Positions 35,301 through 43,427 of a stretch of 64,000 bases of DNA are shown here, in pieces. The stretch lies in the NCBI GenBank assembly GCA_031426735.1, contig JASJPK010000002.1, positions 1 to 64,000 on the forward strand, given 5' to 3'. The stretch is from PFJX01 sp031426735. GTDB taxonomy: Bacteria > Pseudomonadota > Gammaproteobacteria > Burkholderiales > Thiobacillaceae. Position numbers and translations under genes: made by a program. How positions within the stretch are numbered: position 1 is the stretch's first letter; each line of letters starts with the position of its first letter. The notes under the pieces are model-generated. The model searched no databases, had not been told where the DNA came from, and worked only from the letters and a program-made list of their open reading frames with translations.

Positions 35301-37463
35301 CGGCCACGCCTCCAGATTGAGCGGCAGCTTCAGCCGCCAGCACGGATAGGAAGGATGCGTCGTGCCGGGCAGGTTGGGCGGCTCGCGCACGCCGAACGCA
35401 TCCTCCAACTGCACCAGCAGCAGCTTCGACGGCGCCCGCGCCAGATAGGTGTAGATCGCCGCCGCCAGTTCGCCGGTCATTTCCGGATACGCCTCCGGAT
35501 GCAGGCCGCCGCCCGCCGGCAACACGCCCTCGCCCTCCAGCGCCAGCAGCAGCTGGGCGCGGTCCTGCGCGCGCTCGATCACCTGCTGGTTGCGCGTGTC
35601 CGGATCGGGAAACAGATGCAGCCGCTCGCGCAGTTCGACGTCCAGCCCCTGCCAATAACCCGCCAGCGTCGGCAGATCGTGGCTGGTCACCGCCGCCGCC
35701 GCGTTCGCCGGGAAGTCGCGCGGCGGCTTCAAATGGCCGGCGTCCGCGCGCTCGAAATAAAGCAGCCGGGTGGACAGCACGCGCAGCGGCGTCAGCGCGT
35801 CGCGCACCGCGTCCGGCACCGTGCCGAGATCCTCACCCAGCACCAGGCAGCGGTTGCGCCGGCTTTCCAGCGCGAGGATGCCGAGCAGGTCCGCGAACGG
35901 GTAGGCGACATAGGCGCCCTCCGTCGCCGGCTGCCCGCGCGCCACCCAGAACAGACGGTACAAGCCCATGACGTGGTCCATCCGCAACGCGCCGGCGTCG
36001 CGCATGTTGGCGCGCAGCAACTCGATGAACGGCGCATACGCCGCCTCGCGCAGTTGCCAAGGAATCCACGGCGGCAGGCCCCAGTCCTGGCCGATGCGGT
36101 TGATCTCGTCCGGCGGCGCGCCGGTGGACGCGCCCAGCGCATACAGCTCGCGCCGCATCCAGGTCGCCGCGCCGCCCTCCGCGACGCCGATGGCCAGATC
36201 GAGCATGACGCCGACGCCCAGACCCAGTTCCCACGAGCGCGTGCCGGCCGCCGCGAGTTGCAGCGCCGCTTGCCATTGCAGATAAGCGAAGAACTCGACG
36301 TGTTCGAGCTGGCTGTCGCGAAAAGCCGCCACCGCCGCCGAATCCGGCTCGCGGTAGGCCTGTGGCCAGGCCGGCCAACCCCACACGCCGGCATCCTCGG
36401 CGTGGAAATGCGCTTGCAGCGCCTCGAACAAGGCCTGCTGCGCCAGCCGCTCGCCGTGTTCCGCCTGGAACGCGCGAAATTCCCGCGCCCGCTCGCTGTC
36501 GCCGGCCAGATGGTTGGCGCGGAAATGCGCGTAGAGCAGTTCGAGCTGCTGCAGCTTCACTTCCGCGACACCGCGATAGTCCACCTGCGGCGCCGCGCGC
36601 AACGCCCGCAGCCGCGCCTGAAACGGCGGCGAATGCAGCAGCGCGCGCGCCTCTTCGCAGTCGGCGAAATCGGCGATGCCCGGCACATCGAGATACAGGA
36701 TGTTGAACCAGGCCCGGCTCGACGGGCTGTACGGGCTGGCATGTTCCGGCGCGTCCGGGAACAGCGCATGCAGCGGATTCAGCAGCACCGTCGCCGCCCC
36801 CGCTTCGCCGCAGAATTCCAGCATGCGACGCAGATCGCCGAAATCGCCGATGCCCCAGTTGCGTTCGGAACGGACCCCATAAAGCTGCGCGGCAAATCCC
36901 CACACCCGCCCGTCGGCCTGGATTGCCGGCGGCAGATAACAGGTTTCCGGCGCGACGATGAACGACATGGCGGCGACTTCGCCGCTCGCGCTTGCCAGGC
37001 TGTTTTGCAGGCTGAAGCGGTGATAACCCGGTTCCAGCACCAGATCGAGGCTCAACTCGCGCCGCATGAACAGTTCACCGTCGAGTTCCTGCCGACCGAC
37101 TTCCGCCAACGCCGCCGGGACAAACGCGCCGCTGTCCGCCTCGCCGGATTCCCGCTGCAGACGCCAGCGCCAGGTCGCGCTTGCAGCCGCCTCAGGCAGC
37201 ACGACGACGACCCGGTAAGGCCGCTCCGTCACGCGCACCACCTGCACCGGCGGCAACGGCCGCGCCCAGTCGCGCCGGTCGAACGCGTGCAAGGCGGCGG
37301 CAATCGCGGTTTCGTTATCCGTCTCGCCATCCAGCGCGAAACCCATCGCGGCCAGCAAAGCGCGTTTCGTCGCCGCCGAAGCGACGTGCGCCTGACCCCA
37401 GATATCGCAGTACTCCGGCAGGATTCCGCACCGCTCGCAGAGCCGGTCGAGCTGTTCGCCCAT
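32310..37463 (-). CDS. Fused 4-alpha-glucanotransferase - maltooligosyltrehalose synthase
   Basis: A 1717-residue bifunctional enzyme. Residues ~1-720 are a GH77 4-alpha-glucanotransferase (MalQ): GVRSERNWGIGDFGDL, catalytic Asp in ALRMDHVMGLYRLFW, Glu in VLGEDLGTVP, and TSHDLPTLAGYW. Residues ~755-1717 are a GH13 maltooligosyltrehalose synthase (TreY): ATYRLQLHRDFNL, HGYDITDHSSLNPE, LRIDHPDGLYDP and VAEKILAAHE, ending YQGNELWDFSLVDP. The first rearranges maltodextrins and the second makes terminal trehalose units. Its partner TreZ is not in this window. Both domains look intact. GGGGGTGAG precedes ATG 37463. Trehalose here is likely an osmoprotectant or reserve made from glycogen. Confidence 0.93.
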   Translation of the reverse strand: MGEQLDRLCERCGILPEYCDIWGQAHVASAATKRALLAAMGFALDGETDNETAIAAALHAFDRRDWARPLPPVQVVRVTERPYRVVVVLPEAAASATWRWRLQRESGEADSGAFVPAALAEVGRQELDGELFMRRELSLDLVLEPGYHRFSLQNSLASASGEVAAMSFIVAPETCYLPPAIQADGRVWGFAAQLYGVRSERNWGIGDFGDLRRMLEFCGEAGAATVLLNPLHALFPDAPEHASPYSPSSRAWFNILYLDVPGIADFADCEEARALLHSPPFQARLRALRAAPQVDYRGVAEVKLQQLELLYAHFRANHLAGDSERAREFRAFQAEHGERLAQQALFEALQAHFHAEDAGVWGWPAWPQAYREPDSAAVAAFRDSQLEHVEFFAYLQWQAALQLAAAGTRSWELGLGVGVMLDLAIGVAEGGAATWMRRELYALGASTGAPPDEINRIGQDWGLPPWIPWQLREAAYAPFIELLRANMRDAGALRMDHVMGLYRLFWVARGQPATEGAYVAYPFADLLGILALESRRNRCLVLGEDLGTVPDAVRDALTPLRVLSTRLLYFERADAGHLKPPRDFPANAAAAVTSHDLPTLAGYWQGLDVELRERLHLFPDPDTRNQQVIERAQDRAQLLLALEGEGVLPAGGGLHPEAYPEMTGELAAAIYTYLARAPSKLLLVQLEDAFGVREPPNLPGTTHPSYPCWRLKLPLNLEAWPGAAWLQGIVQALRRERPPQPGPAGDVGEGVRLWIPRATYRLQLHRDFNLRQARALLPYLDELGISHCYLSPILKARPGSRHGYDITDHSSLNPEIAAAEDFEQFVAALKRRGMGQIMDLVPNHMGIMGADNAWWLDVLENGPASRYADYFDIDWYARDDLSGRVLLPVLGDHYGTVLERGELRLIFDVEPGEFSVCYFEHRFPVDPREYPRILGDGLERLQARLGADAALLLEYQSLLTAFGHLPARDRASADAVAERARDKELHKRHLAALYVASADLAQFIQENLTAFNGGENFDRLHDLLQAQAYRLAFWRVASDEINYRRFFDINDLAALRMDNPEVFAATHRLVRELLARGYVNGLRIDHPDGLYDPQEYFARLQAMAVELTPNTAEVRPLYLVAEKILAAHEHLPEAWPIHGTTGYDFAAACGGLFVDAAGEVCYTRVYQGFIRARPDYDALVRANKHLIMETALAGELGVLAGQLTRLAKGDRRTCDFSFNSLRGALAEIVASFPVYRTYVAASGAAPDDAHQVDWAVGVAKKRSRAADTSIFDFVRAVLLAQADEAAGAAYRQAVLACAMKFQQYSSPVMAKAVEDTTFYQYNRLLSLNEVGGDPRRFGVSLAAFHRENQERARHWPHALLASSSHDSKRSEDARARLNALSEMPEAWQHALSRWNQLNRGKRRKLGSERAPSRDDEYLLYQTLLGVWPFELTDASDAHALAQRVEAYLLKTGREAKVHSSWINPNLEYEAATRDFVRALLAPESGAANLFLRDFLPFQHRIARLGVYTSLAQLLLKLTSPGVPDIYQGNELWDFSLVDPDNRRPVDFARRRAALSAVKKSCAERGAAACAAALLAAPEDGAIKLYLTWRALALRRAHEDLFRDGDYLALKCHGVQADRVCAFARQRDGETLLVLAPRLFGQLGAAEQPPLGAAVWRDTWVELPPQSPPLWSDALTDQTAATRALDGAQGLPLAQVFAVLPYALLYARAADSSEIEAM

Positions 37464-37591
37464 CGCTCACCCCCTTGCTATCGAGTAATTGAGTGCGTGC
37501 GCCCAGATTGACCACGCCGGCTGGCGAGCGTTCGCCGCGATCAGGACGATGGGGTAAGGAACCTACCGGGAGGATTGCAGGCAGGGCATTG

Positions 37592-37620
37592 GCAGGATGG
37601 GCAAAGCGCAGCGTGCCCAT
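37592..37620. repeat. Half-copy of the GGATGGGC hairpin repeat
   Basis: The sequence GGATGGGCAAAGCGCAGCGT matches one arm of the repeats at 14602 and 23544. The partner arm is not present, so this is a decayed copy. Confidence 0.65.
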
Positions 37621-37693
37621 CGACCCGCAACGATAGAGGGCCCGTTACACCAACGCCGGATGCCTTTGATTTGTTCGGTGCTGCCCGGCAAGC

Positions 37694-38440
37694 TCACTCG
37701 CCGCCTAGCCGCTTCTTGTGCCGGTTCAGGCTGCTGGTCAGTTCGGAAATGATTTCGCCGGCGGCGTGGATGACTTGATTCGGCGTGAAACCGCAGTGGC
37801 GCATTTCGCGGTAGAAGCCGCGCGCGAGCATCTTGGCGACCTTGTCCGGCTCGTGCGCGGAGAGCGAAATCACCGAGTAGGCATCGGTGGTGCCTTCCAG
37901 CGTGAAAGCCATCTGGGCGAAGCGCGAATCGAGCATGCGGTCGAGCCGGCCGACATGGAGGGCGCGACCGATCAGCAGGGCGGCCATCTCGGCGGTGGAC
38001 AGATCCGTTTCCGAGAAGCGCGGGCGATCGATCGGCTGGCTGATGTTGAGCACGCCGGCCGGGCGTCCTGCCAGCGGAACCGGACAGGCTAGAAAGCCGC
38101 CGGCCTCGGCGGCATGGCGCGCCTGATGTTTCCAGTTCGAACGGGCGATGCTGGCGACGCGGATGCTGACGCCGCTGGCGAGCACCTGGCCGGCGATGCC
38201 CTGACCGGCGGCCGGCTCTTCCTTCCAAGCGGCTTCCGGCAGTTCGCCATACAGGGCGGCGAGTTTCAGGCAGGCGCCCTTGCCCGGCGCGCTATCCAGC
38301 AACATCAACGAGACGCGGCGGGCGGCCAGCAATTCGCCGACGATGCAGGTCAGACGGTAGAGGTTGTCTTCGAAACGGCCGGTAAATTCAAAAGCGACAA
38401 GTTCACGCAGTTTTTGCTGGTGGAAATCGAGCTTGGACAT
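37694..38440 (-). CDS. GAF-domain protein
   Basis: A 248-residue cytoplasmic protein. Residues ~15-165 fit a GAF ligand-binding fold (IVGELLAARRVSLMLLDSAPG, GQGIAGQVLASGVSIRV, GGFLACPVPLAGRPAGVLNI, RPRFSETDLSTAEMAALLIG). The C-terminal ~80 residues (GFYREMRHCGFTPNQVIHAA, EIISELTSSLNRHKKRL) are helical and have no recognised domain. No output domain is visible, so it probably modulates another protein. GGAGGTG precedes ATG 38440. Function is unknown. Confidence 0.75.
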   Translation of the reverse strand: MSKLDFHQQKLRELVAFEFTGRFEDNLYRLTCIVGELLAARRVSLMLLDSAPGKGACLKLAALYGELPEAAWKEEPAAGQGIAGQVLASGVSIRVASIARSNWKHQARHAAEAGGFLACPVPLAGRPAGVLNISQPIDRPRFSETDLSTAEMAALLIGRALHVGRLDRMLDSRFAQMAFTLEGTTDAYSVISLSAHEPDKVAKMLARGFYREMRHCGFTPNQVIHAAGEIISELTSSLNRHKKRLGGE

Positions 38441-38593
38441 CGCACCTCCCTGTGTTCGTCAGGAGCATAGCAGCCTATCGGACTTTCCTCGTGAGCGCGC
38501 AGGGGGTGATTTTGGCGCAGGGCAAGGCGTGGCGAAGTGAAGTTTGGTCATTCCAAATGAGCGAGCCGCAACGCCGCCCTGCGCCAAAAGCGT

Positions 38594-39973
38594 TCAGCTT
38601 TTCGAAACATCCCGCGCCAACTCCGCCGCCTGGCCGACGTAACTGGCCGGCGTCATCGCCAGCAGGCGCTGTTTGGCATCGTCCGGAATGGCCAGGTCGA
38701 GGATGAACGCCGCCAGCGTTTCGCGCGTGATGCCCGCCTGGCCGCGCGTCAGCTTCTTCAATTGCTCGTAGGGTTTTTCCAGGCCGTAGCGGCGCATCAC
38801 GGTCTGGATCGGCTCGGCCAGCACTTCCCAGTTGTGGTCGAGGTCTTCCGCCAGGCGCTTCGGGTTGGCTTCCAGTTTGTTCAATCCGCGCAGCAGGCTG
38901 TCGTAGCCGAGCAAGGTATAGCCCAACGCGGTGCCCATATTTCTGAGCACAGTGGAGTCGGTCAGGTCGCGCTGCCAGCGCGAAATCGGCAGCTTTTCGG
39001 AGAGATGGCGCAACAGCGCGTTGGCCAGGCCGAGGTTGCCTTCCGAGTTCTCGAAATCGATCGGGTTGACCTTGTGCGGCATGGTCGAGGAGCCGACTTC
39101 GCCCTCTTTCACCTTCTGCTTGAAATAGCCCAGCGAGATGTAGCCCCAGACGTCGCGGTCGAGGTCGATCAGGATGGTGTTGAGGCGGGCGAACGCGTCG
39201 TACAGCTCGGCCATGTAGTCGTGCGGCTCGATCTGGATGGTGTACGGGTTGAAGCCCAGCCCGAGGCCGGTGACGAATTTCTCGGCGAACGAGGCCCAGT
39301 CGAACTCGGGGTAGGCGGACAGATGCGCGTTGTAATTGCCGACCGCGCCGTTGATCTTGCCGAGCACTTCGACGCGCGCAATGCGTTGCGCGGCACGCCG
39401 GACGCGGTACAGCACGTTGCCCATCTCCTTGCCCAGCGTGGTCGGTGAGGCGGGCTGGCCGTGCGTGCGGGCGAGCATGGGCAGGTCGGCCAGCGCGTAG
39501 GTCAGTTCGGCCAGGCGGGTTTCCAGTTGCAGGATGGCGGGCAGCATGACCTCGCGCCGCGCGGCTTCCAGCATCAGCGCATGCGACAGGTTGTTGATGT
39601 CTTCCGAGGTGCAGGCGAAATGGATGAATTCGCCGACGCGCATCACCTCCGGGTTGCCGGCCAGCTTGTCCTTCAGGAAATATTCGACCGCTTTGACGTC
39701 GTGATTGGTTTCCTTCTCGTGCGTCTTCACCGCCTCCGCATCGGCCAGCGAGAAAGCGCTGACGATGGCGTCCAGTTCGGCCAGCGTGGCGGCGCTGAAC
39801 GGCGGTACTTCGGCGATGGCCGCTTCGGCGGCGAGCGCCTTGAGCCACTCCACCTCGACCTGGACGCGGTAACGGATCAGGCCGAATTCGCTGAAATAAG
39901 GCGCCAGCCGGGCACCGCTGCGACGGTAGCGGCCATCGAGCGGACTAAGCGCGGTAAGGTTGTTGAGTTCCAT
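38594..39973 (-). CDS. purB: Adenylosuccinate lyase
   Basis: PurB catalyses two steps of purine synthesis: the release of fumarate from SAICAR and from adenylosuccinate. The 459-residue protein has the superfamily signature GSSTMPHKVNPIDFENSEG near residue 300, the FACTSEDINNLSHAL region with catalytic Ser/Thr, and RTHGQPASPTTLGKE with the catalytic His. The start at 39973 gives MELNNLTALSPLDGRY, the standard N-terminus. The HDOD gene ends 17 bases upstream, so they may share a message. It is of usual length and clearly functional. Confidence 0.97.
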   Translation of the reverse strand: MELNNLTALSPLDGRYRRSGARLAPYFSEFGLIRYRVQVEVEWLKALAAEAAIAEVPPFSAATLAELDAIVSAFSLADAEAVKTHEKETNHDVKAVEYFLKDKLAGNPEVMRVGEFIHFACTSEDINNLSHALMLEAARREVMLPAILQLETRLAELTYALADLPMLARTHGQPASPTTLGKEMGNVLYRVRRAAQRIARVEVLGKINGAVGNYNAHLSAYPEFDWASFAEKFVTGLGLGFNPYTIQIEPHDYMAELYDAFARLNTILIDLDRDVWGYISLGYFKQKVKEGEVGSSTMPHKVNPIDFENSEGNLGLANALLRHLSEKLPISRWQRDLTDSTVLRNMGTALGYTLLGYDSLLRGLNKLEANPKRLAEDLDHNWEVLAEPIQTVMRRYGLEKPYEQLKKLTRGQAGITRETLAAFILDLAIPDDAKQRLLAMTPASYVGQAAELARDVSKS

Positions 39974-39990
39974 GGTGTTCTCGATCCATT

Positions 39991-41502
39991 TCAAAGTTTG
40001 TGATGCAGCGCCAGCGCGGCCTGATTGCGCAAGGCCTTGAGCAGACCGAGCAGATGCGACGGAATCTGCAGGGCTTGGTCGACCTTGTCGGCGTAAATCA
40101 GACCGAGCGGTTTGTTGTTGATCATGACCGGCAACAACAGGAAGGCATGGGCATTGAAAGCATGTGCATACCATTCCGGAATCCGGCTACGAATGTTATC
40201 CGCGGTTGCATCGGAAATCAGGATGTCCTGGCCTTTTGCAATTGCCGCATGAAACACGTCCGGCGCGAACGAGAGCGGAATGCTGAAATTGCCGCGCATC
40301 TGCACCGCGTTGCGGCCGAGTCCGACGCGGCCGACCAGACGCTGGCTGGCCCGGTCGAGCACGCAGACCATGACATGATCGAACAGCTCGCTGCGGTAGA
40401 ACAGTTCGCCCACCAGCTTGAAGATATCGGCCAGATGGTACTGACCGAGCATCAACGCGGTCATGTCCTGCATACCCAGGGCGAGCACGTTGGTCGGGTC
40501 GTTGCCGGTGCTGTCGTTGAGCGCCTCTTCCGCTGCCGCATCCGGCTCGGCGACGGCGCCGCTTCCCGCCGGGGAATTGAGCAGTTGCCGCATCAGCGCA
40601 CTCTTGCTGATGTCGACGTTGAGGATGGCGGTTTCGCTGCGTAGCGTCTGCGCGGCCTGAATCGCGGTTTCCATCAGGCTTTCGCGGCTGACCTGAGCCG
40701 CCTCCCGATAACGCATATAGAGCGCATCGATCGCATGTGCCTGCTCTTCCGGCGACTTGCCGGCCACACTGCGATGCAGTTCTCGCGCCAGGTTAGCCAC
40801 CACCTGCAGGCGGTCGCCGTCGCTCATCGCCGATTTTTTCATCGGCGCGGCGGAAATGGGCTTCATCGCATGCAGGATGACCGGCGGGAAATTCCAGTGC
40901 TTGACGATGGCGAGGCCCAGTTCGTCGTAACTCGCGCCCAAGACTTTATGGCTGGCGGTCTGCTCATCCAGCATTTCCTGTTCCATCAGCGTGGCGACCT
41001 CCTCGGTCTGCTCGAAGAAGTGGAAACGCGCCATCAGGCGGCCCAGATCGCGGAACAACGCGCCGATGAACGCCTCTTCGCTATCGCGCACACCGGTGCT
41101 GGCGGCGAGCAGACGGCCGAGGACGCCGCGATAGAAACTGTCCACCGCCTCGTCGCGCAGGGCATCGACATTGGCATGGTTGTGCAGATGCTCGAACAGC
41201 ATCAGCGCAACCGCGGCATTGCGTACGGCATCGAAGCCGAGAATGACCACGGCGCGAGAAATGGTGCTGATCGGCTGGCTGCCGAACGTGCCGTAGTGAG
41301 CCGCGTTGACCAGGCGCAGCAGTTTTTTGGTCAACGAGATGTCGCGCAGAATGATGTCCGTCATCCGGCTGGCGCGGCTGTTCTCGTCGCCGACTGCATG
41401 GTTGATCTCGGTGATGGTGCGCGACAGGGCGGGGAAGTCGCCGCCCTTATCCATTTCGAGCAACAGGGTTTCCAACGGGGATTTGCTCTCTTTTTGCGTC
41501 AT
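39991..41502 (-). CDS. HDOD and GAF signalling protein
   Basis: A 503-residue cytoplasmic signalling protein. Residues ~15-220 are an HDOD domain (KKLLRLVNAAHYG, ISTISRAVVILGFDAVRNAAVALMLFEHL in two parts, LFRDLGRLMARFHF, LGLAIVKHWNFP), an HD-like fold that has lost phosphodiesterase residues. The C-terminal ~170 residues form a GAF-like domain (YRSELFDHVMVCVLDRAS, NFSIPLSF, HAFLLLPVMINNKPLGLIYAD). Such proteins link environmental cues to motility or c-di-GMP networks; the specific role is unknown. It starts eight bases after the recR stop, so it is likely part of a recR-linked transcript. Confidence 0.85.
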   Translation of the reverse strand: MTQKESKSPLETLLLEMDKGGDFPALSRTITEINHAVGDENSRASRMTDIILRDISLTKKLLRLVNAAHYGTFGSQPISTISRAVVILGFDAVRNAAVALMLFEHLHNHANVDALRDEAVDSFYRGVLGRLLAASTGVRDSEEAFIGALFRDLGRLMARFHFFEQTEEVATLMEQEMLDEQTASHKVLGASYDELGLAIVKHWNFPPVILHAMKPISAAPMKKSAMSDGDRLQVVANLARELHRSVAGKSPEEQAHAIDALYMRYREAAQVSRESLMETAIQAAQTLRSETAILNVDISKSALMRQLLNSPAGSGAVAEPDAAAEEALNDSTGNDPTNVLALGMQDMTALMLGQYHLADIFKLVGELFYRSELFDHVMVCVLDRASQRLVGRVGLGRNAVQMRGNFSIPLSFAPDVFHAAIAKGQDILISDATADNIRSRIPEWYAHAFNAHAFLLLPVMINNKPLGLIYADKVDQALQIPSHLLGLLKALRNQAALALHHKL

Positions 41503-41510
41503 GGTTTCTT

Positions 41511-42107
41511 TCAGACTGCGCGCCGGTCGAGCAGCGCTTGCGCGATGGTCATGCCATCGACATGTTCCAGTTCGCCGCCGGCCGGCAAGCCGCGCGCAAT
41601 GCGGCTGACGCTGAGGCCGCGCGCCTTCAGCAGTTCGCCGGCGTAATGCGCGGTCGCCTCGCCCTCGGCGGTGAAATTGGTAGCCAGGATGACTTCCTCG
41701 GTGACGCCGTCGCGGGCGCGCTCGATCAGCCGTTCCAGCCCGATTTCCTTCGGGCCGATGCCGTCGAGCGGGCTCAGGCGACCCATCAACACGAAATAGA
41801 GGCCTTTATAGGCCTGGGTTTCCTCCAGCCGGTTCAGATCTGCCGGCATTTCCACAACACACAACTGCCGCGCATCGCGGCGCGGGCTGGCGCAGATCTC
41901 GCACACCGGTTCCTCGCTGAAATTGTTGCAGCGCTGACAGTGATGCAACCGGTCCAGCGCGTCGGTCAGGCAAGCGGACAAGCGCGCCGCGCCGTTGCGG
42001 TCGCGCTGCAGCAGGTGATAGGCCATGCGCGCAGCCGATTTCGGGCCGACACCGGGCAGGACGCGCAGGGCGTCGATCAGGCTGGCAAGGGTTCCGGGGA
42101 GGGACAT
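41511..42107 (-). CDS. recR: Recombination protein RecR
   Basis: RecR acts with RecF and RecO to load RecA at gaps. The 198-residue protein has a helix-hairpin-helix (LRVLPGVGPKSAARMAYHLL), the zinc finger CQRCNNFSEEPVCEIC, and a Toprim domain (LCVVEMPADLNRLEE, EVILATNFTAEGEATA) ending with GLPAGGELEHVDGMTIAQAL. Its ATG directly follows the stop of the DUF2442 gene (TAGATG), so it is likely translated from the same message. It normally follows ybaB directly; here about 1.3 kb of accessory sequence separates them. Confidence 0.97.
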   Translation of the reverse strand: MSLPGTLASLIDALRVLPGVGPKSAARMAYHLLQRDRNGAARLSACLTDALDRLHHCQRCNNFSEEPVCEICASPRRDARQLCVVEMPADLNRLEETQAYKGLYFVLMGRLSPLDGIGPKEIGLERLIERARDGVTEEVILATNFTAEGEATAHYAGELLKARGLSVSRIARGLPAGGELEHVDGMTIAQALLDRRAV

Positions 42108-42362
42108 CTATGTGTTCTGGATGTCGGCTTCTTTTACGACTTGCCATCGCGCCTCGATGGTGTCGGCTGATAAATCAGCGCCACAGTCCCACTCGACGAA
42201 ATAACTGCCGTTGAAAACCTTCTCGAACTCACTCGGGTCGCGCAGCATTTCAAATGCGTCATATTGCAAATAGGGACTCACATCAAAACGACCAATTCGG
42301 CCATCGTCCGAAACAATATTCAAAACAAAATTGGGTTGTATCTGGAGTTCAGCGATTCTCAT
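42108..42362 (-). CDS. DUF2442-domain small protein
   Basis: An 84-residue protein of the DUF2442 type (LNIVSDDGRIGRFDVSPYL, FEKVFNGSYFVEWDCGADLS, IEARW), a family often found beside DUF4160 proteins and proposed as toxin-antitoxin-like pairs. Its start overlaps the stop of the DUF4160 gene by four bases (ATGA). It ends exactly where recR begins. Function is not established. Confidence 0.88.
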   Translation of the reverse strand: MRIAELQIQPNFVLNIVSDDGRIGRFDVSPYLQYDAFEMLRDPSEFEKVFNGSYFVEWDCGADLSADTIEARWQVVKEADIQNT

Positions 42363-42631
42363 TGGTCAAGCCCTTTAATCGGGAATGGCTTCTTGCCGTT
42401 TACAGCCAGGTTCCAGTCGGCAAGCAAATCGTCTTGATGAATCTCGATCCATGCGACGACAAGTTTGTGTTTATTAGGCGGCAACTCGCCAGCCAGAAGC
42501 ATTCCGTCAAGGATTGAGTACACAGCCACGTCACCTTGGTAATCGGCATGAATATGTGGCACATGATGTTTCTCCGTATCACGGAAAAACATCCGAATAA
42601 GAATCCCATAAAACATGGAAATTGTTGGCAT
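42359..42631 (-). CDS. DUF4160-domain small protein
   Basis: A 90-residue protein with the DUF4160 hallmarks MPTISMFYGILIRMFFRDTE and HHVPHIHADYQGDVAVY. The start at 42631 is the family start, with AGAAGG upstream. It overlaps the following DUF2442 gene, and the pair probably forms one unit. These families are suspected of acting as a small toxin-antitoxin-like module, which is inference from co-occurrence. Confidence 0.9.
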   Translation of the reverse strand: MPTISMFYGILIRMFFRDTEKHHVPHIHADYQGDVAVYSILDGMLLAGELPPNKHKLVVAWIEIHQDDLLADWNLAVNGKKPFPIKGLDQ

Positions 42632-42847
42632 TCTGTTTATACCTTCTAGCAATTTATAAAACCGCGGCCTGACTGTTGGCAATGAAAGACTTCTTGTAAA
42701 AGTCTGAGCCTGGCCCCATTAGCTGTGGAACATTCGATGGCGCAGATCCTAGCTTTCGTTGGAGTGTTATAGGCGCTGAAGCGCCTCTTTGGCTGCAATT
42801 GGTTCAACAGGGCGCATTTCGCTCAGCAAGGTTTCAGGGGCGATGTC

Positions 42848-43357
42848 CTAATTTGAGCCTGACTCCTTTAATCCCTTTGATCCGCCCTCGGTGGTCGGTT
42901 CATGCGTAAACCCTCCGGTAGAACCGCCTGTCAACCAGTAGTCGGGCGCACCGTCGAGAAGCTTTGGCCCCCATTGCGACACGAATGAATCGCTAATCCC
43001 TTTGAGATGTGCTACTTGCTCCCGTGTGAGTTCGGAGCGCAGCGGATGCAAGACTCCGGTGAAGGCAATGCTCCGACGTTCGTATTCATCTCGGGAAATA
43101 TGTTCGTCGATTCGGTCAAGCTTCATCTTCGGATGGACGACGGCGTTTCTGATGTCAAACATTCGAATTGCTGACTTGTTTAGCTCTAAGCTGCGGTCAA
43201 ACTCCAGCCCGACGCTGGAGAACACCATGCGGCTCGAGAATTTCCGCATGAGATGCGCCTGCACCAAGTAGTCCAAGGATGTCCGCGACACGAAGCCGAT
43301 ATCCACGAATGCAAGCGCGACCACCGCATTTCCCAGGTTCGATCGTGATGCGATCAA
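42848..43357 (-). pseudogene. 3' part of a hypothetical gene with a foreign 5' end
   Basis: The open frame gives 169 residues, but the first ~41 are the wrong-frame translation of a DUF433 gene fragment (see 43197-43373). Real-looking sequence begins near SSRMVFSSVGLEFDRSLELN and continues (RMFDIRNAVVHPKMKLDRID, REQVAHLKGISDSFVSQWG) to a Gly/Ser-rich end. It looks like the C-terminal part of a longer helical protein fused by deletion to another gene. The original N-terminus is missing. I do not recognise the family. It may not be expressed as a functional protein. Confidence 0.55.
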
Positions 43358-43373
43358 GTTGTTTGGGGCTCAT
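43197..43373 (-). pseudogene. Truncated DUF433 antitoxin-like gene
   Basis: With AAGGAGG before ATG 43373, this frame reads MSPKQLDRITIEPGKCGGRA and continues CIRGYRLRVADILGLLGAGA, SHAEILE, which is the DUF433 N-terminus, then diverges (PHGVLQRRAGV) and stops at 43197 after 58 codons instead of the usual 75-80. The break lies near 43230, where an unrelated gene begins in another frame. DUF433 proteins often accompany toxin partners, which are missing here. Confidence 0.7.
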
Positions 43374-43427
43374 ATCGACCTCCTTGGATGCACTACCCGG
43401 CTTTAACCTTTACATCATGCCAACAAC

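Noticed and set aside
32928..37511. Open frame of about 1500 codons opposite the MalQ-TreY gene
   Set aside because: It is an antisense shadow of a clearly conserved enzyme and has no recognisable domain.
43232..43357. N-terminal residues of the 42848-43357 frame as real protein
   Set aside because: The same bases encode a clear DUF433 start in another frame with a proper ribosome site, so the out-of-frame reading is spurious.
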